Shown one piece after another: positions 53,396 through 61,306 of a stretch of DNA of 61,440 bases. The DNA is taken from assembly GCA_018238205.1 (NCBI GenBank), contig JABCTV010000004.1, positions 1 through 61,440 of the forward strand, given 5' to 3'. Both the position numbers and the translations under genes were made by a program. The notes below the pieces were generated by a model. That model saw only the letters and a list, made by a program, of their open reading frames with translations, had not been told where the DNA came from and did no database searches. The DNA is from Candidatus Thorarchaeota archaeon. Lineage in GTDB: Archaea > Asgardarchaeota > Thorarchaeia > Thorarchaeales > Thorarchaeaceae. Positions within the stretch are counted from its first letter, which is position 1. Each line of letters opens with the position of its first letter.

Positions 53396-54154
53396 ATGCA
53401 GGAGCGACTTGAAACCGAACTCTATGCCTCAATTGCCACTCTTGACCAATTGAAGAAACTGTATGATTTACGTGCAGTTGATAACAGGTCCTTCCAGAGA
53501 GAATCACAGGCTCTCTTACATGAAGTACGAGGTCACATTGACAATTTGAAGCGATTAGGTTTAGACATAGGGAGCTTTTTTGCAGGCGAACGTATCATGG
53601 ATTCTTTTCCCGATGCTGCTGACCTTCTAAAACTGAGAGAAATCGAACCAGCTAAATCATTTCATGGAATGAATGCTGACCAATATTATGATTACATTGG
53701 TCTAGCAATATTGGATGTTGCAACCGAGCATTCATCCAAGGGTCTCATGGGACTTGCTGAACTCATTGTTGAAGTTGTACGTCGGCTCCCAGAAGTAAAG
53801 TCAGTGACATATAACGATGTAATTGAAGCAGTCAATCGAGTGTCTGAGCACGGTCTTCTCCCAGGTATACGCACCCTAAGAGGTGGTGTGAAGGTTGTCG
53901 AGTTACGACCTCTTGAACTCAGACGTGACCAAGCTGATATTATCAATTTAGCTGCATCAAAAGGTCATATTTCAGTTGAGGAAGTCATGATGGAACTCAA
54001 GTGGTCTGAAGATCATGCACGTCAAGTTCTTGCAAGTCTTGTTGATACTGGAATGGCAGTAGCCGATATTCGATTTTCGACAGGTGGAAGATACTACTTC
54101 CCAGGATTGAGGTCCGGTGACAATTCCGATCCGAAGAGTCATGGTGCATACTAG
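53396..54154 (+). CDS. ESCRT-I/II fusion: Vps28-like N-domain plus EAP30 (Vps22/36) domain
   Basis: 252 residues. Residues 87-240 are an EAP30 domain with two winged helices; it aligns by eye with Vps22 through LPGIRTLRGGVKVVEL, LELRRDQADIINLAASKGH, ELKWSEDHARQVLASLV and GGRYYFPGL. Residues 5-85 align with the Vps28 N-terminal core: ELYASIATLDQLKKLYD against human ELFAVVKTMQALEKAYI, then DIGSFFAGERIMDSFPDAADLLKL against IDEFCRKFRLDCPLAMERI. It would join an ESCRT-I piece to ESCRT-II in one chain. Its last four bases overlap the convergent Vps25-like gene. Confidence 0.85.
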   Translation: MQERLETELYASIATLDQLKKLYDLRAVDNRSFQRESQALLHEVRGHIDNLKRLGLDIGSFFAGERIMDSFPDAADLLKLREIEPAKSFHGMNADQYYDYIGLAILDVATEHSSKGLMGLAELIVEVVRRLPEVKSVTYNDVIEAVNRVSEHGLLPGIRTLRGGVKVVELRPLELRRDQADIINLAASKGHISVEEVMMELKWSEDHARQVLASLVDTGMAVADIRFSTGGRYYFPGLRSGDNSDPKSHGAY

Positions 54155-54882
54155 GTACTGATGATGATTGCGCCTTTTTTCTTATCTATCCATTCTGCTT
54201 GTTCTTTCTCAACCATCAATGCTAGCACTACATAGAGGTCTTTCTCAGGGAGCTTAGCAAAGTTCTCACCTGACTCTTGGATTACTATGGATTTCACATC
54301 AAGTCTGAGCTTTCCGGTTTTCAATGCCCATTCATAGATGAGGTCCGCCCAATCTTCAAGAGGTCTCCAATAAATTCTGAGTTGCCTTTTCCTTCGGTCA
54401 CTCCACTCTGCCACTTCTTTTTCGATGAGTACCTGTGCAATCGTCTTGAAGGAGTCGACCTTACTTCGCAAATCCTTGAAAGGTGGTTCCGCTATGAAAG
54501 TAGCTAGAGATAGGATATGCACAGCGTTATGTTCAGTCCATTGAAGAAGAAAATCAGCCCATTCCCCAGCCCATAGGTCTCTATCATCCTCTCTAGGTGG
54601 GACTCCATACATCCACTCGCTCTGTTCAGTCCCACCCCACGAGGGCATTAAAATTGATTCTAAAATACTCACTTCAACTGCGGTTTCTGTAATCTTTGGG
54701 TCTACTTCTTCAACCACTTCAGATGGTTTTTGAATTTCGGGTTCAACAACAACTTCAGGAGAATGCGTTTCATCTATGGCCTGTTCAATTACTTCTTCTA
54801 TTACTGGTTGAACTTCAGTTTCCACTGATTCAGGCTTTACTTCTTCTTCTGTCTTCTCTCGACGTTTTTCCTTCATTCCCAC
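54151..54882 (-). CDS. ESCRT-II Vps25-like protein with acidic N-terminal extension
   Basis: 243 residues. The first about 75 are Glu/Val-rich and disordered (KTEEEVKPESVETEVQ, EEVIEQAIDETHSPEV). The rest is the tandem winged-helix Vps25 fold: the YGVPPRED stretch matches the PPFF motif that docks on EAP30 proteins, then IEKEVAEWSDRRKRQLRIYW, EDWADLIYEWALKTG and VEKEQAEWIDKKKGAII, which follow human Vps25 closely. It should cap ESCRT-II and recruit ESCRT-III. Three bases separate it from vps4 on the same strand, so the two are cotranscribed (vps4 first). Confidence 0.87.
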   Translation of the reverse strand: MGMKEKRREKTEEEVKPESVETEVQPVIEEVIEQAIDETHSPEVVVEPEIQKPSEVVEEVDPKITETAVEVSILESILMPSWGGTEQSEWMYGVPPREDDRDLWAGEWADFLLQWTEHNAVHILSLATFIAEPPFKDLRSKVDSFKTIAQVLIEKEVAEWSDRRKRQLRIYWRPLEDWADLIYEWALKTGKLRLDVKSIVIQESGENFAKLPEKDLYVVLALMVEKEQAEWIDKKKGAIIIST

Positions 54883-54885
54883 TAT

Positions 54886-56112
54886 CTAGGAACCCTCCGC
54901 CCAGTCAATGTATCTCCTGACATCCTCTGGGGGAGTTGCGGGTCTAATATTCTCGATAGCACTCAAGAAATCATCCCTTGAAACCGGTCGGATGTCCAGA
55001 ATTTCTCGTTCGTCGTCTAATCTTCCAGTACGCTGAAGGTCTCTTATCGGTTCCATTGCTGCTTCACGACAGACAATGCTGATGTCACGACCACTGTACC
55101 CTTCAGTAAGATCCGCCATTTCTTCAAAGTCTATAGTTGGAGAGACCTCTATGTCTTCCATGTGTATTTCTAGAATTGCTGCTCGGGCTTCGGTATTTGG
55201 TAGTGGGACATGAATTCGCTTTTCAAACCTTGATTTAAGCGCAAAATCAATCTCCCATGGAAGATTTGTGGCTCCTATTACCGTGACCCTATCATCATGA
55301 TTACTTGCTAGACCTTGAAGTTCTGTTAGAAGTTGGGTCTTCATTCGTCGTTCTCCGCCCACATCATCACCAGAACGTGAAACTCCAATGGAATCTAATT
55401 CGTCTATGAATACGATTGCAGGCTGGTTCTTCCTGGCAAGCTGGAAAAGATGCATAACTAAACGTTCAGATTCTCCTAACCATTTACTTACAATATTTGC
55501 AGCTGATACATTGAAGAATGTTGCATTCACTTCAGACGCAACAGCTTTAGCAATCAAGGTCTTTCCACAACCTGCAGGTCCATAGAAGAGAATTCCCCTC
55601 CATGGCTGTCTTGCTTTCCCCTTGAAGAGCTCAGGATGTTTTAGTGGTGTCAGGATTGCGTCATTGATTGCCTGTTTGGCATCCTCCAGTCCTGCAACCT
55701 CTGTCATCTTGATATTAGGACGTTCTGAAATGATGGTATCGGATATCATCTCTTGAAGTCTTTTTTCATCGTCATCAAGATCCTGCTCTGGTTTCGTACT
55801 TGTAACAGTAATTGATTCAGCAGGAGTACTATCCATCGTGGGTGGAGTAGCTAACCCGTCAACAGGTCCAGCTGATTTCTTCTTGATGCCCGATAGGTAT
55901 CGAACTCTATCAACACATTCCTGTGCTCGATTGAAATAGTGTTTTCTAACCGATGGCAAAGATGCTGAATTTGCTAATTTTATGAGAATCTTACTGGCCT
56001 TCAGATAATACTGACAAGCCTCGTTCTTCATTCCTCTTTGATCAAGCTCTATTGCTCTGTCTAACAGATTTTTGAGCCCATGATCTAACCTATCACTATC
56101 AGAACCGGCCAT
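54886..56112 (-). CDS. vps4: Vps4-like AAA ATPase with MIT domain
   Basis: 408 residues. The MIT domain (residues 8-75, LKNLLDRAIELDQRGMKNEA) binds ESCRT-III tails, followed by a flexible linker (76-130). The AAA core has Walker A GPAGCGKT (178-185), pore loop KWLGES (210-215), Walker B FIDELD (235-240) and arginine finger region SRFEKR (294-299). The end PATPPEDVRRYIDWAEG resembles the Vps4 C-terminal helix. It disassembles ESCRT-III filaments at membranes. It diverges from the ESCRT-III gene across a 144-base region that begins with a 16-base palindrome at its start codon. Confidence 0.94.
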   Translation of the reverse strand: MAGSDSDRLDHGLKNLLDRAIELDQRGMKNEACQYYLKASKILIKLANSASLPSVRKHYFNRAQECVDRVRYLSGIKKKSAGPVDGLATPPTMDSTPAESITVTSTKPEQDLDDDEKRLQEMISDTIISERPNIKMTEVAGLEDAKQAINDAILTPLKHPELFKGKARQPWRGILFYGPAGCGKTLIAKAVASEVNATFFNVSAANIVSKWLGESERLVMHLFQLARKNQPAIVFIDELDSIGVSRSGDDVGGERRMKTQLLTELQGLASNHDDRVTVIGATNLPWEIDFALKSRFEKRIHVPLPNTEARAAILEIHMEDIEVSPTIDFEEMADLTEGYSGRDISIVCREAAMEPIRDLQRTGRLDDEREILDIRPVSRDDFLSAIENIRPATPPEDVRRYIDWAEGS

Positions 56113-56125
56113 GTGAATTCACATG
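56110..56125. promoter_or_regulatory. 16-base palindrome over the vps4 start, half repeated near ESCRT-III
   Basis: CATGTGAATTCACATG is a perfect palindrome that includes the vps4 start codon. Its half ATTCACATG recurs at 56194-56202 in the same divergent region, before a TTTAAA near 56210 that may be the ESCRT-III TATA box. An operator controlling both genes is possible; one such palindrome per 60 kb is also expected by chance. Confidence 0.3.
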
Positions 56126-56256
56126 TACACAGTTTGTAGGATGTTAAACTTTCTGTGTACTCTAGAACATACGTCAATTGGGCGCGTAAGCGTATTCACA
56201 TGCTGCGAAGGTTTAAACGATAAGACCTCCACAATGATTTGAGCTAGGTGAACGCT

Positions 56257-56865
56257 GTGGCATCAATTAGAAAAGCATTTTCTTGGGGAAAGAAAAAACC
56301 CGACGTAGGCGAGATATCCAGTCGACTCCGAATTCTCAGTAAGCAACTTGCTCGACAGCGAAATAAACTTGAGAAGGAAGCGCGTGACACAAAAGCAAGG
56401 GCAGTTCGTGCTAGAAAAGGAGGACAGACAGAGGCCTTCAAAACATATGCCACAGAGATGTTACGCTTTCGGAAATATGCCCTATCCGTTGACAAGTCCC
56501 GGCTCCAAATCTTGAAGATCCTTGCTCATCTAAACAGAGCTCAAACTTCTGCAAAGACGTCTCTGGCACTTCAAGAAGTTGCTAAGATTTTGGGAATGCT
56601 TGGAGAATCAACTGATGCTTCTAAGGTCGTTGCCAATGTTGACGAGATTGCTCGTCGACTGGAAGAATTTGAGATTGAGGCCAGTATATCCGATGAAGCA
56701 CTTGATTCAACAATGGAAGTATCCTCTGACGATCTTACTGCAGCGATGCATGAAATTGATGCAGAAGCAGGTCTTGCTGAAGCTACGGCGACCAAGAAAC
56801 CGCTTAGTGATGTTGAATCATTAGAGGATGATATTAAATCACTTGAACGTGAATTAGGAATGTAA
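56257..56865 (+). CDS. ESCRT-III (Snf7/Vps2-family) protein
   Basis: 202 residues from a GTG at 56257, which has AGGTGA six bases upstream; a GTG three codons earlier is possible. A basic N-terminal helix (SIRKAFSWGKKK) for membrane contact precedes the long basic helical hairpin (LRILSKQLARQRNKLEKEAR and YATEMLRFRKYALSVDKSRL), and then an acidic C-terminal region. The final helix LEDDIKSLERELGM has the look of a MIT-interacting motif for the Vps4 MIT domain. It is the membrane-scission polymer. Which of the two Asgard ESCRT-III classes it belongs to cannot be settled here; a second paralog, usual in Asgards, is not in this window. Confidence 0.88.
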   Translation: MASIRKAFSWGKKKPDVGEISSRLRILSKQLARQRNKLEKEARDTKARAVRARKGGQTEAFKTYATEMLRFRKYALSVDKSRLQILKILAHLNRAQTSAKTSLALQEVAKILGMLGESTDASKVVANVDEIARRLEEFEIEASISDEALDSTMEVSSDDLTAAMHEIDAEAGLAEATATKKPLSDVESLEDDIKSLERELGM

Positions 56866-56877
56866 TCAGATTAGTTT

Positions 56878-58449
56878 CTACCAGAGTCTGCCTCTAGTTT
56901 CCCTTGATTGTCGTTCAATCTCTCGTCTAGTATGGTATGAATCCCTCATTAGATCCTTATACCGTCGAATGAAATCTTCTGTTACAAGTCGCCCATCTCG
57001 CAAAAGGTGGACAGTCTCCCTAATAGCTCCATGAATTGATTCTGCATCTCTTTTGAGAACATCAAGAGAAGAGTCTGTTCTATATGGAGGTTCAAATTTT
57101 TCAGGTTGCTCACGTCGACCAAAATCTTGTTCAAGCTCTCTTCTGAATGTATCTGGTGAAGTATATCCACCACCCAATGGAACATCGTAAGGTCTAGATT
57201 GAGATGGAGTCCATGGTGGGCTCTGGAACGGCTCTTGATGTCTAGTTCTTGGTTCTTCATGCCTTGAATTAGTTGATAAGAGCGAGTAGACCATTCCCTC
57301 TATCTTGAGCCTAACATCACTGATACTGACTTCATTCTGCTCGAGCTTCCGCACCCTTTGCATATCAGTTTGGATGTATCTATCAAATTTACGAGCAATT
57401 TCGATATAGTCTGGCAGAACCTTCTTTGTCTGATCGGTACATGATATCTTGACATCACCCTGCTTCAATTTGAGGACAATTCGCTTTCGGAATCGGCCAT
57501 CTTCCTCGATAGACTTTAGATATACAAGTGGAAAATCAAAGATTGTTTCCATCTTTCTACGGACTCTTCCAATTTCTGCCACGAACATGAATCTCTTGTT
57601 TGTTATGTATAGGGTCCCAGATGCTTTGTCATTTTTGAGGAAATCACTCCCTGTTACCTTAACATCAGGGAGAGCACAAACTGGAAGTTCACCAACTGAG
57701 AGTTGACCATGTTCATAAAATTCTGCGAATTGATTCTTGTAGTAATCAAGACCATCTAATTGTCTACGAACTTCCTTGAGTGTGGCACGGAGTGGTTCAA
57801 GTGCTTCATCTACATTCTGCTTGTAGTAAATACCAAGTTCTGTAATTCTATTTGTAATTCCTTCGATGTATGGAAACTGTGATGGTTTCCAATGGTTATA
57901 GTCAATGAAGTTCTTTGTTTCTGCAGCCATTCTTCTTGCAACGATCTCTGCTTGACTACCAACTCGATTCTTGATTGCAGGAAGTTCATCTTGAATTCCT
58001 TCAATCTTTTCTTCAATCCATCTATAATGAAGGAAATTTGCCATTCTTAGTGATACCAATAGGCGCTTTGTAGTAACCATTTTGTTATTGAATTCTCTAA
58101 GTTTGGTATGACCATGCTGAATCGCCATTATTGCGTGACGCATATCCAGTGCAAGAGCTCGTTTCTTGTCCTCAAGACCAGCGACTCTTGGAGAGTGACA
58201 ATGGGAGCAAATGTCTATTGTTCTCTTGCCTTTGCTCAAATTCTCTGACTCACATTCAGGACATATCTCAAACTTTTCACCAGGAATTGATTCTCCTAAT
58301 GTGTGATGACAGTTTCCGCATACTGTGTACTCGTTTGACCTGTTACCAAGGCAATCCGAACAAAGCACTACACCACAGTCCTCACAGATGTGAGTTGCTC
58401 TATGGTTCTTGCAGGATTGACACTGTTCTGCTGACATATCTTCTGTCAA
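56878..58449 (-). CDS. Zinc-finger/coiled-coil/GRAM-like protein next to ESCRT-III (unknown)
   Basis: 523 residues. Residues 10-50 form a B-box-like zinc module (CQSC ... CEDC ... CSDC ... CGNC), and 63-84 a second ribbon (CPEC ... CSHC). Residues 95-250 are helical with coiled-coil character. Residues about 258-365 look like a GRAM/PH-type barrel with the typical GTLYITNKRFMFVAE. Then comes a Pro/Gln/Arg-rich linker (about 395-450) and a C-terminal helix. GRAM/PH barrels bind phosphoinositides or proteins; the eukaryotic Vps36 GLUE domain is a split PH barrel, in yeast with inserted zinc fingers. It converges on the ESCRT-III gene 12 bases away. A membrane or cargo adaptor is an inference; the protein is not recognised. 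Confidence 0.7.
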   Translation of the reverse strand: MTEDMSAEQCQSCKNHRATHICEDCGVVLCSDCLGNRSNEYTVCGNCHHTLGESIPGEKFEICPECESENLSKGKRTIDICSHCHSPRVAGLEDKKRALALDMRHAIMAIQHGHTKLREFNNKMVTTKRLLVSLRMANFLHYRWIEEKIEGIQDELPAIKNRVGSQAEIVARRMAAETKNFIDYNHWKPSQFPYIEGITNRITELGIYYKQNVDEALEPLRATLKEVRRQLDGLDYYKNQFAEFYEHGQLSVGELPVCALPDVKVTGSDFLKNDKASGTLYITNKRFMFVAEIGRVRRKMETIFDFPLVYLKSIEEDGRFRKRIVLKLKQGDVKISCTDQTKKVLPDYIEIARKFDRYIQTDMQRVRKLEQNEVSISDVRLKIEGMVYSLLSTNSRHEEPRTRHQEPFQSPPWTPSQSRPYDVPLGGGYTSPDTFRRELEQDFGRREQPEKFEPPYRTDSSLDVLKRDAESIHGAIRETVHLLRDGRLVTEDFIRRYKDLMRDSYHTRREIERQSRETRGRLW

Positions 58450-58592
58450 GTGAGTACCTCCGGTATTCTAGCTCTATCGAGGAGCTATCCAAGAATAACC
58501 CGTGTATTACTGTCAGTATATTCTCAACCGATGTCCAAGCCACATAAGTTAAAACAAGCAATCAAGGGCTGCAGTTTGAAAAGGAGATTCAA

Positions 58593-59984
58593 ATGGAAGA
58601 CCTCGCAACGATAGCCATTGAGGCTGCGCTCAAAGTTGGTGCAAGTTTTGCAGATGTGCGGATTGAAAATACATCCACTACAATCATCGAAATCAACGAT
58701 GGTGTTTCTAAGCAATCGATGGCATCTCGATTAAAAGGAGCTGGAATTCGCGCATTTATCGAAGGTGCTTGGGCATTTGCTCAGACGACCGATCTTACCC
58801 CTGCTGGAATGAGATCTACAGGTGAATCAGTGGCCAAGATGGCGTTGGCTACAAGAGAGAAAGTTGCTGAGAAATTTGAGATTGATGGCCCCACTTTTCA
58901 AGACCATTTTGAATACAAGGTGAAGAAACCTTTCAGAAGTATCTCAATAGATGAGAAGATGTCCTTGGTCAAGATGATTGACGATCAGGCACATGATTTC
59001 GATAAGCGAATTGCATCCACGCGATCTATTTACGGGGATATGCACACAGAACTATACATAACAAATTCTCTTGGAACGAATGTGTATGTCGAAAACTCAA
59101 TTCCGCGTATCATTTCTGCTCCAACTGCAAAAGATGGGGCAAATCGTCAACGAATTTTGAAATCTTTGGGATTGCGAGGTGGTTTTGAAGTAATGGATAT
59201 TGATGAAGCTCAGAATATAGGGAATGCTGCAGCTGAACTTGTTATTGAACTTCTATCCTCTGTTGCTGCGAAAGGAGGCTCCTATGATGTTGTTATGGAC
59301 CCCATACTTAACGGTGTCATGATACATGAAGCCTTTGGACATGCTACAGAAGCAGATAACTGGACATCTCACACAACTGTGCTCGAAGATAAAGTTGGTA
59401 AAGAAGTCGGTCCAGAATACCTTAGCATTACTGACGATCCAACAATGGATGGAAAACGCGGGTCCTACGAATATGACTGGGAGGGTACTAAGACAAAGAA
59501 ACGCACTCTGGTTAAAGATGGGATTCTTACAGAGCTCCTTCACACTCTTGAAACTTCCAGCCGTTTGGATATGGAACTAAATGGTGCAGCAAGAAGCCAA
59601 TCTTTCATGCACGCTCCTCTATCAAGAATGTCTAATACATTCATGGAGCCTGGTGATTGGGACCTAGACGAACTCGTTCAAGATACAAAGAACGGAATTC
59701 TCCTTTGTAGTTTTAATTACGGATATACTCGTCCTTCGGTAGGTCAGTTTATGTTTCAAGCAAGCCATGGATATATCATTGAAGATGGCGAGAAAGGACA
59801 GATGGTTCGTGACGTGTCTATTGCTGGAAATATCCTTGAAGTTTTAGCAAAAATAGATGCTATTGGTAACGACCTGGAGATGAATCAGGGTGGTGGCTGT
59901 GGCAAGGGGAGGCAGGCGCCCCTCCCTGTCTCCAATGGTAGCCCCCATATCAGAATCCGCCACTGCCTGGTAGGAGGCAGCTAA
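58593..59984 (+). CDS. tldD: TldD-type metalloprotease; C-terminus from another genome
   Basis: 463 residues. TldD/TldE proteases carry HExxxH on TldD; here H245-E-AFG-H249 (MIHEAFGHATEAD) is intact. The C-terminus ends with the conserved CGKGRQAPLPVSNGSPHIRI and LVGG. Up to about 59885 codons are AT-rich like the rest of the window; the last about 30 codons are GC-rich like the following gene, and the frame is continuous across the change. The N-terminal about 93% is native to this contig, but the end probably comes from a bacterium. AAGGAG precedes the start. It pairs with TldE to cleave small peptides or cofactor precursors. Confidence 0.85.
   Translation: MEDLATIAIEAALKVGASFADVRIENTSTTIIEINDGVSKQSMASRLKGAGIRAFIEGAWAFAQTTDLTPAGMRSTGESVAKMALATREKVAEKFEIDGPTFQDHFEYKVKKPFRSISIDEKMSLVKMIDDQAHDFDKRIASTRSIYGDMHTELYITNSLGTNVYVENSIPRIISAPTAKDGANRQRILKSLGLRGGFEVMDIDEAQNIGNAAAELVIELLSSVAAKGGSYDVVMDPILNGVMIHEAFGHATEADNWTSHTTVLEDKVGKEVGPEYLSITDDPTMDGKRGSYEYDWEGTKTKKRTLVKDGILTELLHTLETSSRLDMELNGAARSQSFMHAPLSRMSNTFMEPGDWDLDELVQDTKNGILLCSFNYGYTRPSVGQFMFQASHGYIIEDGEKGQMVRDVSIAGNILEVLAKIDAIGNDLEMNQGGGCGKGRQAPLPVSNGSPHIRIRHCLVGGS
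59885..59905. other. Composition breakpoint inside tldD
   Basis: Composition changes abruptly here, within a segment coding a conserved motif (GGGCGKG). One row of bases at 30001-30060 is 21/60 G+C, while 60001-60060 is 34/60. The break sits at conserved coding sequence shared by most TldD genes, as expected of a chimeric join. Confidence 0.65.
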
Positions 59985-61289
59985 ATGGAAAATATCCTGG
60001 CCCAGGCTAAACAAGCAGCCGAGGAAGCCGAAGTCTTTATGGTCACTGCGGAGGAAACCCCGGTCCAGTTTGAAGCCAACCGCCTGAAGCACATCCAGAG
60101 TAAGCAGAGCAGCTACACGGCTTTACGCATTGTTAAAAACGGCAGGATAGGCTATGCCATCAGCAGCGGGACGAGCGGCAGCCGGAACCTGGTCATTACC
60201 GCAGTAGAAACAGCCGAATTCGGCATAAAAGCCGAGTTTGAGCTCCCATCACTGACCCCCTACCCGGAGATTAAGGTCTTTGACCCTGACGTAGAATCAA
60301 TATCACTGGATGAAATGGTCAAGCTCGGCGAAGAACTGGTAGCCACAGTCAGGGGACACAGCCAGGATATTCTATGTCAGGCTGAGGTAAATAAGGGCAC
60401 AACATCGGTCCGTATCATAAACTCCCACGGCGGCGAGGTAAACTACAAACAGAGCGCCTTTGCTCTCGGTATCGAAGGTCACCTGATCCACGACACGGAT
60501 ATGCTCTTTGTCGGTGAAAGTGAAAGCTCGTGCCACCCCATAAGCGAGACCAGGGCCATAACCGACGTTGTGCTCCGGCAGCTTGAATTAGCCAAAAATC
60601 AAGCCCGATTACCAAGCAAAAGAATGCCGGTAGTCTTTACCCCCAGCGGAGTAGCCAGCGCCCTAATCCCACCATTGATGGCAGCCTTCAATGGCAAGAC
60701 AGTTCTGGAGGGGGCTTCACCGATAGGTAATAGAACCGGCGAACCGGTCTTTGACAAAAAGTTCTCGTTACGTGACGACCCCACAATAGACTACCGCCCG
60801 GAAAGCCGTCCTGCTGATGATGAGGGCGTACCCAGCAGGTGTACCCCCCTTGTTGAAGAGGGGAAAATAGCTAATTTCATCTACGACCTGCAAACAGCTG
60901 CCCTCGCCCGCACACAGAGCACGGGTAACGGCACTAGAAACAGCGGCGGGTTGCTTGCTCCGGCCCCCACCGCCTTTATCCTCACCCCAGGTAACACTAC
61001 CTTTGAAGAAATGGTAAACGACGTCAAGGAAGGACTGGTTATCGAGTACCTTATGGGAGCGGCACAGGGCAACATTTTGAGCGGCGATTTCAGCGGTAAC
61101 GTCCTACTTGGTTATAAGATAGAAAGTGGTAAAATAGTAGGTAGGGTCAAGGATACTATGGTTTCTGGAAATGTCTACCAGTTGCTTAAGGAGATTACCG
61201 CTGTTGGCAGTGATGCCAAGTGGGAAGGCGACTCGATTAACACACCTTCCTTCTATTGCCCCAGTGTGTCAGTAGCAGTCAAAAACTAA
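59985..61289 (+). CDS. tldE: TldE/PmbA-type protein, bacterial-looking
   Basis: 434 residues of the TldE/PmbA family, the non-catalytic partner of TldD: EVFMVTAEETPVQFEANRLK at the start, FTPSGVASALIPPLMAAFNG, EGASPIGNRTGEPVFDKKFS and the ending FYCPSVSVAV. The GC-rich codon use and the strong AGGAGG binding site nine bases upstream are bacterial in style and differ sharply from all genes before 59.9 kb. The source may be a Chloroflexota-like bacterium, but that is a guess from gene style. tldD-tldE-PAC2 order is then the native order of that donor. Confidence 0.88.
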   Translation: MENILAQAKQAAEEAEVFMVTAEETPVQFEANRLKHIQSKQSSYTALRIVKNGRIGYAISSGTSGSRNLVITAVETAEFGIKAEFELPSLTPYPEIKVFDPDVESISLDEMVKLGEELVATVRGHSQDILCQAEVNKGTTSVRIINSHGGEVNYKQSAFALGIEGHLIHDTDMLFVGESESSCHPISETRAITDVVLRQLELAKNQARLPSKRMPVVFTPSGVASALIPPLMAAFNGKTVLEGASPIGNRTGEPVFDKKFSLRDDPTIDYRPESRPADDEGVPSRCTPLVEEGKIANFIYDLQTAALARTQSTGNGTRNSGGLLAPAPTAFILTPGNTTFEEMVNDVKEGLVIEYLMGAAQGNILSGDFSGNVLLGYKIESGKIVGRVKDTMVSGNVYQLLKEITAVGSDAKWEGDSINTPSFYCPSVSVAVKN

Positions 61290-61306
61290 AAAAGGGGCGT
61301 GATGGA

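Noticed and set aside
53396-58449. Ubiquitin, E1, E2 or deubiquitinase genes beside ESCRT
   Set aside because: Some Asgards have them adjacent, but no ubiquitin-like or E1/E2 sequence is present in this window.
59253-59543. 96-codon minus-strand frame inside tldD
   Set aside because: Antisense shadow across the zinc-binding motif of tldD, without independent support.
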